Assembly: GCA_964641665.1 (NCBI GenBank) | Contig: CAZXKO010000066.1 | Span: 1 to 64,000 of the forward strand | Direction of reading: 5' to 3' | DNA from: Gp1-AA133 sp964641665 | GTDB lineage: Bacteria; Acidobacteriota; Terriglobia; Terriglobales; Acidobacteriaceae | Length of the DNA stretch: 64,000 nt | In this document: in pieces, positions 18,116 to 25,810 of the stretch | Numbering within the stretch: the first letter of the stretch is position 1 | Layout of the letters: every line of letters starts with the position of its first letter | Position numbers and translations under genes: made by a program | The notes under the pieces: model-generated | What the model was told of the DNA's origin: nothing | Database searches by the model: none | Seen by the model: only the letters and a program-made list of their open reading frames with translations

Positions 18116-18991
18116 ATGGCTACGATGAATGCCCAACGCTTTTCGTGGACAAGTCACCTTTGTCTTTCGCCTATACTCCTTTCCATGTGTCACTTTGATG
18201 TGTTACGGCCTAGACATCCACGGAAATGTATTCTGCAATTCGTGGTTATCTTGCTGGCGTGCGTAGCGGGGGTGCAATCGCAGGAGGCACCACAGCGAGG
18301 TGAGTCAGCATCGGTGCGGGTACACGGCCAAGCCAACCTAGCGGTCGAGCCGGAGCAGGCACAATTTGATATTGGCGTTGTGACTCAGGCGGCTACAGCG
18401 AAAGCGGCTGCTGATCAAAGCACCATGCAATCCGATGCCCTGGTTAAGCAGCTCGCTGCCGCGTTTCGGTCAGCCAACATAAAGAGCATCAATTTCTCGG
18501 TCAACCCGAACTACCAATATCCTCGCGATGCGCCGCCCACAATTGCCGGCTACACCGCCAGCAATACGGTACGCCTCATTTTGGATGACATTTCCAAGCT
18601 GCAGACCGTGATTGACATCGCCATCAGGTCCGGAGCGAACAGTATTAACCGCCTGACCTTCTCGCTGCACAACGAAAACGCAGCTAGGGCCAAGGCCTTA
18701 GCCGACGCTGCCAACCAGGCGCGAGCCGCGGCTGAAGCCCTTGCGGCCGCGCTGAACCTGAAACTGGGCAAGCTGTTGACCGTCGAGGAAGGTCAGCCAG
18801 TCGTTGTCTCTCCACCACGCGACTTCAGCTTCGAGAACCTTCAATCCACCAATCTCGCGCCCGTCGCGGTTGGCGCGATTGATGTGCATGCCGATGTAGA
18901 GTTAACTTACGAACTGGTTCCCGTCGCCGAGCGCTTCGGCGCAAAAAGATCCCCGACTGGACGACCTCCGACCCAAGCCAAACAGCCTTGA
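18116..18991 (+). CDS. SIMPL-domain (DUF541) secreted protein
   Basis: The core (about residues 65-280) is a SIMPL domain: VRVHGQANLAVEPEQAQFDI at the start, TASNTVRLILDDISKLQTVI in the middle, then INRLTFSLHNENAARAKALA and a C-terminal VHADVELTYEL strand. These periplasmic proteins oligomerise into cage-like rings; the role is unclear, though some members affect oxidative stress or surface properties. The start is uncertain. ATG 18116 has AGGA seven bases upstream and leaves a long leader; ATG 18185 would give a tidier export signal (basic PRHPRKCILQFVVILLACV). Confidence 0.8.
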   Translation: MATMNAQRFSWTSHLCLSPILLSMCHFDVLRPRHPRKCILQFVVILLACVAGVQSQEAPQRGESASVRVHGQANLAVEPEQAQFDIGVVTQAATAKAAADQSTMQSDALVKQLAAAFRSANIKSINFSVNPNYQYPRDAPPTIAGYTASNTVRLILDDISKLQTVIDIAIRSGANSINRLTFSLHNENAARAKALADAANQARAAAEALAAALNLKLGKLLTVEEGQPVVVSPPRDFSFENLQSTNLAPVAVGAIDVHADVELTYELVPVAERFGAKRSPTGRPPTQAKQP

Positions 18992-19485
18992 CACCCGACA
19001 ATCCATGAGTTGTCCAGGGCAAATGCGGCAACGAGAGAACTTGGGAAGCGCATGGGCCCGATTAGAAATCCGATGCTCTATCCGTTTGAGCTGCCCGCCT
19101 TCGTGATAGGCACATCTATTCTGACCCATTCTCGCATAATGATCTCCCTGGGCCTCTGGCAAAACCCCGCCTAAACGTCAGCACAGGCCTCCGGAGAATC
19201 ATTCATTGGCGGAAGTCGGTGCCCTTCCGCGGCCAAACGCGAATCTCTCTGATTGGCGTTCGATTTTGTCGGAATAAGAATGGCCCGCGCCAGTTATCAA
19301 CTCAGAATGCCGGAAATCACGTAGTGCAAATGAAAGACACGCCGCTCAGAGACTTGGTCCCTGCGGCTTCAGTCAACGGAACGCGGCTTGGCCGCGGTTG
19401 GCCTCGAACGTTGAGGTAGACGGGTAAGGATCCGGCCAGACAAGAAACATCAAGCAAGCAGACAAGCTAGAGAGAAAATAGAAAT
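18992..19485. other. Intergenic region, no gene seen
   Basis: About 490 bp without a supported gene or clear hairpin. Confidence 0.5.
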
Positions 19486-19842
19486 ATGACCAACAAGAAC
19501 GTGCGGATTGCAGGTTTAGCGACGCCGGTAATGATTGCGATTTTGCTGTTAGCTGGATTGACGAGCGTCACGGCTACTGACCAGCCCTCTGTGGCAAACG
19601 CAGAGGTGAAAATCGATAATTTTAGTTTTGGGCCGGAGACCTTCAAGGTTTCGGTCGGAACGAAAGTGACGTGGACCAACCATGATGACGTCCCCCACAC
19701 GGTGGTGAGCACAGACGGGGTGTTCAGGTCCAAGGCGCAGGATACGGACGAGAAGTTCTCTTACACATTCACCAAAGCGGGGACCTATCCCTACTTTTGC
19801 TCAGTCCACCCGAAGATGACCGGGAAAGTCGTGGTTCAGTGA
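19486..19842 (+). CDS. Cupredoxin (plastocyanin/amicyanin-like type 1 copper protein)
   Basis: 118 residues with a signal peptide (ATPVMIAILLLAGLTSV). The cupredoxin core reads VKIDNFSFGPETFKVSVG, with the copper ligands in order: His in DDVPHTVV, then Cys, His and Met in YFCSVHPKM. All four type 1 ligands are present, so it should be a periplasmic one-electron carrier. The short ligand loop (C-x2-H-x2-M) is amicyanin-like. The neighbouring gene at 19940 belongs to a membrane family often found near cytochrome oxidases, consistent with a respiratory role. Confidence 0.9.
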   Translation: MTNKNVRIAGLATPVMIAILLLAGLTSVTATDQPSVANAEVKIDNFSFGPETFKVSVGTKVTWTNHDDVPHTVVSTDGVFRSKAQDTDEKFSYTFTKAGTYPYFCSVHPKMTGKVVVQ

Positions 19843-19939
19843 GACGGCACTGCTTCTAGACGGCATCGCAACAGTTGCAGCTTACCGTTTGGGGCTGCAC
19901 CAACGGCAAGTCCTCGGTTATGGGGGTAACGACTTGAGC

Positions 19940-20413
19940 ATGTTGCCCTTCTTTCCAATAAAAGGATTTCTCGGCACGGGCGCCACGTTTGAGGCGGATC
20001 TCAACCTGCTGGTACAGGTGATCATGGGAGCAGCGTTAATCGCGGGATCTTGTCTCGCCAAACGAAAGCGCTACGCAGCTCACGGAATTTGCCAGACGAC
20101 GGTGCTGCTCTCGAATCTGGGGATGATCGGTTTGGTGATGTGGCCTTCATTTGAACAGCAAGTGACGCCAGTGCTTCCTAAGGGTTTGCATAAGTGGTAT
20201 TTCGCGGTGGCTACAATTCACGCGCTTTTGGGGTTAACCGCCGAGCTCCTGGGAATCTAGTTTCTCATCGTTGCGGGTACACGAGCTCTTCCGCAGTCAC
20301 TACGCTTCAAAGACTGGAAGCGGTGGATGCGGACGGAGCTGATGCTCTGGTCCATTGTTGTGCTGACGGGTCTGGGTACTTACTACGCTTGGTGTATAGC
20401 GCCATTCCGGTAG
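19940..20413 (+). pseudogene. DUF420-like membrane protein with in-frame TAG
   Basis: ATG 19940 (MLPFFPIKGFLGTGATFEAD) opens a small polytopic membrane protein. TAG at 20258-20260 interrupts it after LLGLTAELLGI. The same frame then continues without another stop through PQSLRFKDWKRWMRTELMLW and SIVVLTGLGTYYAW to TAG 20411-20413. Relatives (DUF420-type, often beside oxidase or copper genes) carry exactly such a C-terminal segment, so the first TAG is a nonsense mutation in an otherwise intact 157-codon frame. The truncated product would lack the last membrane helix. Confidence 0.75.
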
Positions 20414-20601
20414 TTGCCGGGTTAGGTGTGTCCGGCACGATGACCAATTGTCAGATGGCTGAGCGAGGATAGGGAATTCAACGACACCTAGGTGTTTGGG
20501 GAATATTTCTCCGCTAGCGGAGTTTTGGCTAGTAGCTGGACGACGCGGCAACGCGATCAAACAAGAATTGAAGTGTAAGGCGTGAAGAAGGAGAAAAGGT
20601 T

Positions 20602-20787
20602 ATGTTTGAAGGATTGTTTCAGCCCATGCATATGCTTGTTATTTTCGGGATTGCCCTGCTCGTGTTCGGCCCGAAAAAGCTTCCGGAACTCGGTAAAGGA
20701 ATTGGAGAGGGCATCCGTGGCTTCAAAGCAGCCATTGGAGATGGCAAGGAGGCAGACACTACAACAACCACCATTGGCAACGACTAA
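20602..20787 (+). CDS. tatA: Sec-independent translocase subunit TatA/E
   Basis: 61 residues: an N-terminal membrane helix (PMHMLVIFGIALLVFGP), the conserved FGPKKLPELGKGIGEGIRGF hinge and amphipathic helix, then a short Thr-rich tail. TatA oligomers form the pore of the twin-arginine export system. ATG 20602 has AAGGAG upstream. tatB and tatC are not in the window. The glucanase at 16668 carries a Tat-like leader and could be a client. Confidence 0.92.
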   Translation: MFEGLFQPMHMLVIFGIALLVFGPKKLPELGKGIGEGIRGFKAAIGDGKEADTTTTTIGND

Positions 20788-20882
20788 CACCTGAACGAAA
20801 CGTGAATCGACGGATTTGGAGCGAAGATCAGTTCGAGAACACTTCAGCGTTTGGAAAGGCGGGAACCCGTTTAGAGGTTCCT

Positions 20883-21977
20883 TCACTTGTCTAGCGAAGC
20901 GCCATTATCCTCCAACGCCGCCTTTGGCCAGCTATCAACCCACACTAGAGTGGAGATCCGCAGAGATGGTTTGCCCGTCGTCCCGTCATAGGCGTGAAAG
21001 ACGATGATGTCGTGGTCCTTCTGCAACAGGACTGATTCTCCCCCTGGCCCCTTCCACCGGGAATTCCCTTCGAGCAATGGCGTCCCGCCTCCTGCCATCA
21101 TCGCTTTGCCGGCCGCGTCAACGTAGGGCCCGGTGATTTCCCGGGAGCGTCCGACCATCGTTTTGTAAGTGCTCTTGGTCCCTCGACAGCAGAGATCGAA
21201 AGAGACAAACAGGTAGTAATAGGTGTCGTGATGAACGATGAACGGCGCTTCGAGCGCCTGCCAATCGGCCGGCAGATCGGGGTGGGGCTTGTCGGGTTCC
21301 ATGGGCGGCTTTCGACTTGCCAGGGAGTAAAGCTTCGTGTCCTCGCTGGACAGTTCGCCGGTCTTGGGATCGATTCGCCGCATCTTGATCCCGCTCCAGA
21401 AGCTGCCGAAAGCGAGCCAGGCTCGGTCCTGCCCGTCGATCACCAGGTTCGGATCAATCGCGTTGAAATCGTCGCTGGCCTGGGAGCGTAACACGAGTCC
21501 ACGGTCGATCCAGCGAAACTGAGGGCTGCTCGGATCGAGCGTCTTGTTCGTCAGCAGTGCAATGCCCGAAGTGTTTTTGCCGAAGACTGAGAACGCGTAG
21601 TAGAGGTGAAACTCGCCGCTAAAGTAAGAAATATCAGGAGCCCAGAGGTTTTTCGTTTCCGGGCTTTCCTTCTTGATCCAGTCCGGGACATCGGGAAGCA
21701 CGTATCCGCAGCGCTGCCACCTTTGTAGATCCTTCGAGCAACGGACGGGAAGTTCTCCTTCGCGCGGCCGTTCCGTGGTGGTCGCGAACACGTACCAGGT
21801 ATCACCTTCTTTGAGAATCGAGGGATCGTGGGTTCCCTCGACATCGCCCGTGACTTTGATGGCGTGAGGAGACGGCTGTTCGGCTGCGGGTGCAAGAGTG
21901 CCTCCGGCCACGAAGGTGGCGGCCATCGAAAGCAGCTGGACCAGGCGAGCAGCGACGGTAACGCTTCTTTCTCTCAT
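20883..21977 (-). CDS. GH43 family arabinan endo-1,5-alpha-arabinosidase-like enzyme
   Basis: About 364 residues with an N-terminal signal peptide (VQLLSMAATFVAGGTLAPAA). The five-bladed propeller of family GH43 is recognisable: the catalytic-base Asp in GTHDPSILKEGDTWYVFAT, the pKa-tuning Asp in NAIDPNLVIDGQDRAWLAFG and the acid Glu in LEAPFIVHHDTYYYLFVSF. TKNLWAPDISYFSGEFHLYY and TYKTMVGRSREITGPY also fit arabinanases. ATG 21977 is chosen because GGGAG lies eight bases before it. It converges with tatA, 95 bp apart. It probably degrades plant arabinan outside the cytoplasm. Confidence 0.9.
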   Translation of the reverse strand: MRERSVTVAARLVQLLSMAATFVAGGTLAPAAEQPSPHAIKVTGDVEGTHDPSILKEGDTWYVFATTTERPREGELPVRCSKDLQRWQRCGYVLPDVPDWIKKESPETKNLWAPDISYFSGEFHLYYAFSVFGKNTSGIALLTNKTLDPSSPQFRWIDRGLVLRSQASDDFNAIDPNLVIDGQDRAWLAFGSFWSGIKMRRIDPKTGELSSEDTKLYSLASRKPPMEPDKPHPDLPADWQALEAPFIVHHDTYYYLFVSFDLCCRGTKSTYKTMVGRSREITGPYVDAAGKAMMAGGGTPLLEGNSRWKGPGGESVLLQKDHDIIVFHAYDGTTGKPSLRISTLVWVDSWPKAALEDNGASLDK

Positions 21978-22105
21978 GAGGCGCACTCCCGTGCTGCCGG
22001 ATTATACGAAATCAGCACAGATGACTTGCCGGGAAATCGACAAGGCAAAGACGTGGCTGACGCCGCACGGGATTGCCCGGGATCATCGACTTGGAAATAG
22101 CCACA

Positions 22106-23233
22106 CTACGAACTGGGACTCAATACCAGGACCTTATCCGGAATCGCCCGCCGTTGATGGAAGTCGTTGAGACGAACGATCAGCGGATAGGACACTTCCT
22201 GCCCACGGCCCACCAGCAGCATCCCAACATTGGTGCGGATCTCTTCCTGCAGAATCATTCCGGTCGCCAGGTCGGTGATGCGCACCGCTTTCAGTTCCAT
22301 GTTGCTCGCTTGGGGACGCAGACTGGTCAGGGCGCGCACGATTTGCGGATCAAAGCGTGGATCGTGCTGCAATTTCGCGAGCGCTTCCGAATCGTTGTTG
22401 CCCTTGATCTTCAGGTCATCGAAAGCAATCGCGGCTCGCAAAATGTCGGCTCCGATTCTGATGCTGTGCGGCACCTGGGCATCGGGTGTGGCAGGGCCGA
22501 AGCGCTGTTGTCCCACAATCCACGCGATGCCGTCCAGACCCGGAATGTTGCTCAGCAGATTCCGGGCCACACTGGGGTGCATGTCGAAAGCGGTTTGCTC
22601 TTCTCGTGACAATTCGCTCCCGCAGTACGCCGCCTCGATCACTTCCGGAGCCAGCGTTACACACCCTAACTGGGAGAGCATCGCTGCGATCTCGTACTTC
22701 CACGGAGTCTCCAGCTTCAGTTCCGCAACCACATGTTGTACATAGCGACGGATGCGGATCGCCCGGCTGAAAGCGGCCGGATTGGCCAGGCTCAGCACGT
22801 CGGTAAGAACTTTGATGGCGCCCATCAGAGTGTTCTCCAGCAACTCCTTCTCGGCAGTCACCAGGCGATACTGCACCAGGCAAGTGGTGAGAGCTTTTTT
22901 CAGAACATCGGCTTCGCAAGGCTTGGTCAGAAAGCGGAAGATACGGCCTTCATTCACTGCTCCGATCGCGCTCTGCAGGTCGGGGTGTCCGGTAAGGATC
23001 ACGCGCACCGTGTTGGGGGACTCGTGGCTCACGCGCGCCAGGAACTGGACTCCATCCATTCCGGGCATGCGCATGTCCGACACTACGACGGCGTACGGGC
23101 CCGCCTTCGCGATGGCGGCTAAACCTTCCTCGGCCCCAACCGCTGTATCGGGGCGAAAATCTTTGTGCAGGGCGCGCTTGTAACCGTCCAGCACTGCCGG
23201 TTCGTCATCCACGAACAGAATCTTTTCGCTCAC
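22106..23233 (-). CDS. Response regulator with degenerate HD-GYP-like output domain
   Basis: 375 residues. The receiver (1-120) has FVDDEP, VVVSDMRMPGMDG with the phospho-acceptor Asp, and FLTKPC. After a helical linker comes an all-helical region aligned with RpfG-type HD-GYP proteins (LSLANPAAFSRAIRIRRYV; HPSVARNLLSNIPGLDGIAW). Its metal-binding and catalytic motifs have been lost: where HHE and GYP should be, the sequence reads VGQQRFGP. It is therefore unlikely to hydrolyse cyclic-di-GMP and may act as a scaffold. Its ATG lies inside the upstream HDOD remnant (29-bp overlap), indicating a former operon. Confidence 0.82.
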   Translation of the reverse strand: MSEKILFVDDEPAVLDGYKRALHKDFRPDTAVGAEEGLAAIAKAGPYAVVVSDMRMPGMDGVQFLARVSHESPNTVRVILTGHPDLQSAIGAVNEGRIFRFLTKPCEADVLKKALTTCLVQYRLVTAEKELLENTLMGAIKVLTDVLSLANPAAFSRAIRIRRYVQHVVAELKLETPWKYEIAAMLSQLGCVTLAPEVIEAAYCGSELSREEQTAFDMHPSVARNLLSNIPGLDGIAWIVGQQRFGPATPDAQVPHSIRIGADILRAAIAFDDLKIKGNNDSEALAKLQHDPRFDPQIVRALTSLRPQASNMELKAVRITDLATGMILQEEIRTNVGMLLVGRGQEVSYPLIVRLNDFHQRRAIPDKVLVLSPSS

Positions 23234-23870
23234 GTGCTTCTCCTTCCAGCTGGGCGGCGCGGCGGTCTTCGTGGAGAGTCCGCCAAGCCGCTTCCTTGTC
23301 GCGCAATCCCAGACGCTCCAGATGCTGCAGGTCCAATTCGATGTCGTGGTTCAGAGGAAGCGCATCGGCCGCACTCACGATGGCGTCGGCGACGTGCACG
23401 GCCGTCACTGAAGAAAAACCGGCGTCGGCGCACTCTGAGGGGTTATGGTGAAAGGCAACGGCATGCACTAGTGGCGCAGGGAGACCCCAGATGCTCATCA
23501 GGTACGCACCCGCTTGCGCGTGAGTGCAACCCAGAACTTGACGTTCCAGAGCTAGAGTGCCAGCGGGATCGGTTGCCGCCGACTCCACAACGCGACCGTA
23601 CTCACGGGGGATCTCCGCCAGCAGAACTACCTTGCCGACTTCGTGCAGCAATCCCGCCGTGAAGCTCTCCTCCACCATGGCCTTCTTGCGAGTCTCGGAA
23701 CCGGCGATTCGCTGCGCGATAGCTGCTACTGCGACGCTATGGTCCCAGAGCGCGGGCAGGTAGGCCGCGATCTCGGGGTTCCCGTCGAACTGTGAAAAGA
23801 CATGCACGGACAGGACTAGGGTGCGCACGGTCGGTAGTGACCACCGACACCGATGTCCCGAAAGGTCCAA
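23205..23870 (-). pseudogene. HDOD-domain signalling protein, N-terminal part lost
   Basis: The frame from about 23840 downward is the C-terminal two-thirds of an HDOD domain: VRTLVLSVHVFSQF, LWDHSVAVAAIAQRIAG, FTAGLLHEVGKVVLL, LPAPLVHAVAFHHNP and VHVADAIVSAADAL. Full-length relatives begin with a receiver domain and the first HDOD helices, about 180 residues that are missing. Upstream DNA belongs instead to a PAS fragment in another frame, so a deletion has fused two genes. No credible start codon or ribosome site precedes the remnant. It overlaps the next gene by 29 bp. Confidence 0.72.
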
Positions 23871-24112
23871 ATCCGTCCGTGATGTTTGCCGTTCTTGTCG
23901 ACGACGGGAGAGGAATACCGGTCCAGGATCTTCGGGCTGATGTAGATCGTCCCGCCGCGCTGGTCAGCGGTCCAGGTCACATCTGGGACGCTCGCCAGGA
24001 TTCGCCGGAACTTCTCCTCGCTCTGACGCAGGACGTCTATCGTTCGCAACGCGTCGGCCAACTCGGCCTGTAAGTCTCTGTAGCGGCTCTTGAACAACCG
24101 ACTCAGTGGCAT
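23816..24112 (-). pseudogene. PAS-domain kinase fragment
   Basis: ATG 24112 starts a helix (YRDLQAELADALRTIDVLRQS) leading into a PAS domain (EEKFRRILASVPDVTWTAD, GGTIYISPK). It then jumps directly to the end of a PAS/PAC unit (VVDKNGKHHGRIWTFRDI). About 60 residues of the PAS core are missing between those parts. The frame stops 30 bp later inside the HDOD remnant. It is a collapsed sensor gene, not a working protein. Confidence 0.65.
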
Positions 24113-24444
24113 GGGAGGGTCCGTGTTAGTACATCGGCACGGTCGGCGTGATCGTCTAGATAAAAGTCCCAACGGCGGGATTACGAAGGTCACTGGCCGA
24201 ACCGGTCTGTCCCTAACTATCGGGATCAGGCAAGAAGGGTCGAGGAAAGCGCACAGGCAGAGGCCGGATCTTCTGAACGAATTCCGGCGGAACTCGCAAC
24301 TAAAATGTGTTGACCACGGTGGTTCCACCGCGGAACGACTGCAAGAACCGCTGCCGCCCCGCTCGGCCCACAGTGCTATACGAGACATGATTCGCTTCCA
24401 GCTTGATTTCCGGGCTCTTGGGCGCTAAACCCACGGGACGTGCA
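24113..24444. other. Intergenic region, no gene seen
   Basis: About 330 bp between the PAS fragment and a short rightward gene. Nothing recognisable. Confidence 0.5.
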
Positions 24445-24612
24445 ATGAACAGTAAACAACAGCGCGATTGGCAAGAATTGTGTCTGCGTGCCGTGAAGGA
24501 GCCCGACCCCGACAAGCAGCTGGAAATTGTTGCCGAACTCGACCGCTTGCTGCAGACTTCCAGAAAAACATCCTCGATCCCACTGACGCGTGTCGCGAAG
24601 CAAGGCCGCTAG
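24445..24612 (+). CDS. Small soluble protein, unknown function
   Basis: 55 residues from ATG 24445: MNSKQQRDWQELCLRAVKEP, then DPDKQLEIVAELDRLLQ and a short Ser/Thr tail. The pattern 'WQELC..A..E.DP.KL..I..EL...L' recurs in short acidobacterial proteins, which is why I accept so small a frame. It should fold as two helices. No function is known. The gene sits alone. Confidence 0.55.
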   Translation: MNSKQQRDWQELCLRAVKEPDPDKQLEIVAELDRLLQTSRKTSSIPLTRVAKQGR

Positions 24613-24759
24613 GGACTACGCCTCCTTCCAGCGTCTCGCCACCGCTCACCCCGAGGGCCCGGCTCGACTGTTCTTCGCCACAGTCAGGGCCGCGTTGCCT
24701 TCCGAACGTCCTCTAAGAGATAATCCATGCTTTAAATCCAAACCATTCGAGGAATCCAT

Positions 24760-25113
24760 ATGAAACTGCGACTGGTATCTCTGCTGCTTGCTGTTTTCGC
24801 GTTCGGCGCGATGGCTTTGGCGCAGGACGTAAAAGCGGACGCCGACAAAACCGCCAAGGATACGGCGGAGGTCACCAAGAAAGCCGCCAAGAAAACCGCG
24901 GATGTGACCAAGAAGGCCGCCACCAAGACTGCGGACGCAACCGAGGACACCGCCAAAAAGGCTGGTCACGCCACCAAGGAAGCCGCAGTCAAGACCGAAG
25001 ATGCGACCGAGAGCGCTGCCAAGAAAACCGGGCATGCCGTAAAGAAGGGCACCAAAAAGACCGTCGATAAAACCAAGGAAGGGGCTGAGAAGACCAAGGA
25101 TGCGGTGAAGTAA
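24760..25113 (+). CDS. Secreted Lys/Ala/Thr repeat protein (LEA- or H1-like)
   Basis: 117 residues. A signal peptide (LRLVSLLLAVFAFGAMALAQ) is followed only by imperfect 7-11 residue repeats of the type TKKAAKKTADVTKKAA. The sequence alternates Lys, Ala, Thr and Asp so as to form a long amphipathic helix, as in late-embryogenesis-abundant and histone H1-like tails. There is no Cys and hardly any aromatic residue in the mature part. Such proteins may protect envelopes during drying or bind anions. Function here is inference. ATG 24760 is clear. Confidence 0.75.
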   Translation: MKLRLVSLLLAVFAFGAMALAQDVKADADKTAKDTAEVTKKAAKKTADVTKKAATKTADATEDTAKKAGHATKEAAVKTEDATESAAKKTGHAVKKGTKKTVDKTKEGAEKTKDAVK

Positions 25114-25293
25114 GCGCAGGAGTGCCGTCGCGGCGCCAAGAGCTTCCGACTCGACTGGCTCGGCTTGCCGCTGACAAGGCGGATCGCCGCCCGATTCGTG
25201 CTATCAGTAAAGCGACCCTTTAGAACTCGGCCTGCCTCGGCAAGAACGCTAGCGGGTGAATCGGGTACGGTTTTCGATTACGAGCAGGAACGA

Positions 25294-25749
25294 ATGTCCG
25301 GCTCACGATCAAGGAACACTTCCTCGACGAGAGAATTCTCTCCCGCCGAGTACGTGACCCTGGCGGAATTCCGCTATCGCCTAGCACGCTTTCTGCGCCG
25401 ACGAAAAGATGCAGCCCGATCGGAGGGGCTGCAGGCCCAGCAGTACGAATTGCTGTTGGCAGTTTCAGGACTGCCTCCCGACAAACTGCCTACGATCAAG
25501 GAACTGGCCTCGCAACTCCGTCTTGAACACCACACGGTGGTGGAATTGGCGGATCGTCTCGAAAAACGCGGCCGGCTGACGCGCCGCCGTTCTGCCGACG
25601 ATCGACGCGTGGTCCTGTTGGAGGTGACGCTCGCTGGCCAGACTTCCCCTGACCGCGTCGTGCGCTTCAGTTTCTCCGAACTGCGCGACGATGGCCCGGA
25701 GTTGATTCGGGCGTTGCGTCTCATCCTGAGCAGAGCGAAGCGACCGTAG
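25294..25749 (+). CDS. MarR-family transcriptional regulator
   Basis: 151 residues from ATG 25294 (AGGAA upstream). The winged helix is visible: QYELLLAVSGLPPDKLPTIK, then helix-turn-helix ELASQLRLEHHTVVELADRL and wing GRLTRRRSADDRRVVLLEVT, followed by dimerisation helices. MarR proteins usually repress a neighbouring gene and respond to a small ligand. The adjacent downstream membrane acyltransferase (gap about 60 bp or less) is the natural target or operon partner. Confidence 0.88.
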   Translation: MSGSRSRNTSSTREFSPAEYVTLAEFRYRLARFLRRRKDAARSEGLQAQQYELLLAVSGLPPDKLPTIKELASQLRLEHHTVVELADRLEKRGRLTRRRSADDRRVVLLEVTLAGQTSPDRVVRFSFSELRDDGPELIRALRLILSRAKRP

Positions 25750-25810
25750 CTGCGAGGTTCGTCTCTCCCTGACCCCTGCCACAACATCACGGCTCTCCTA
25801 TATCGACTGG

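Noticed and set aside
7549..20260. Several in-frame TAG codons suggesting TAG recoding (pyrrolysine)
   Set aside because: Two lie in a transposase that also has a frameshift and a truncation, the third in a separate membrane gene, and ordinary genes in the window use TAG as their stop. Decay explains them better.
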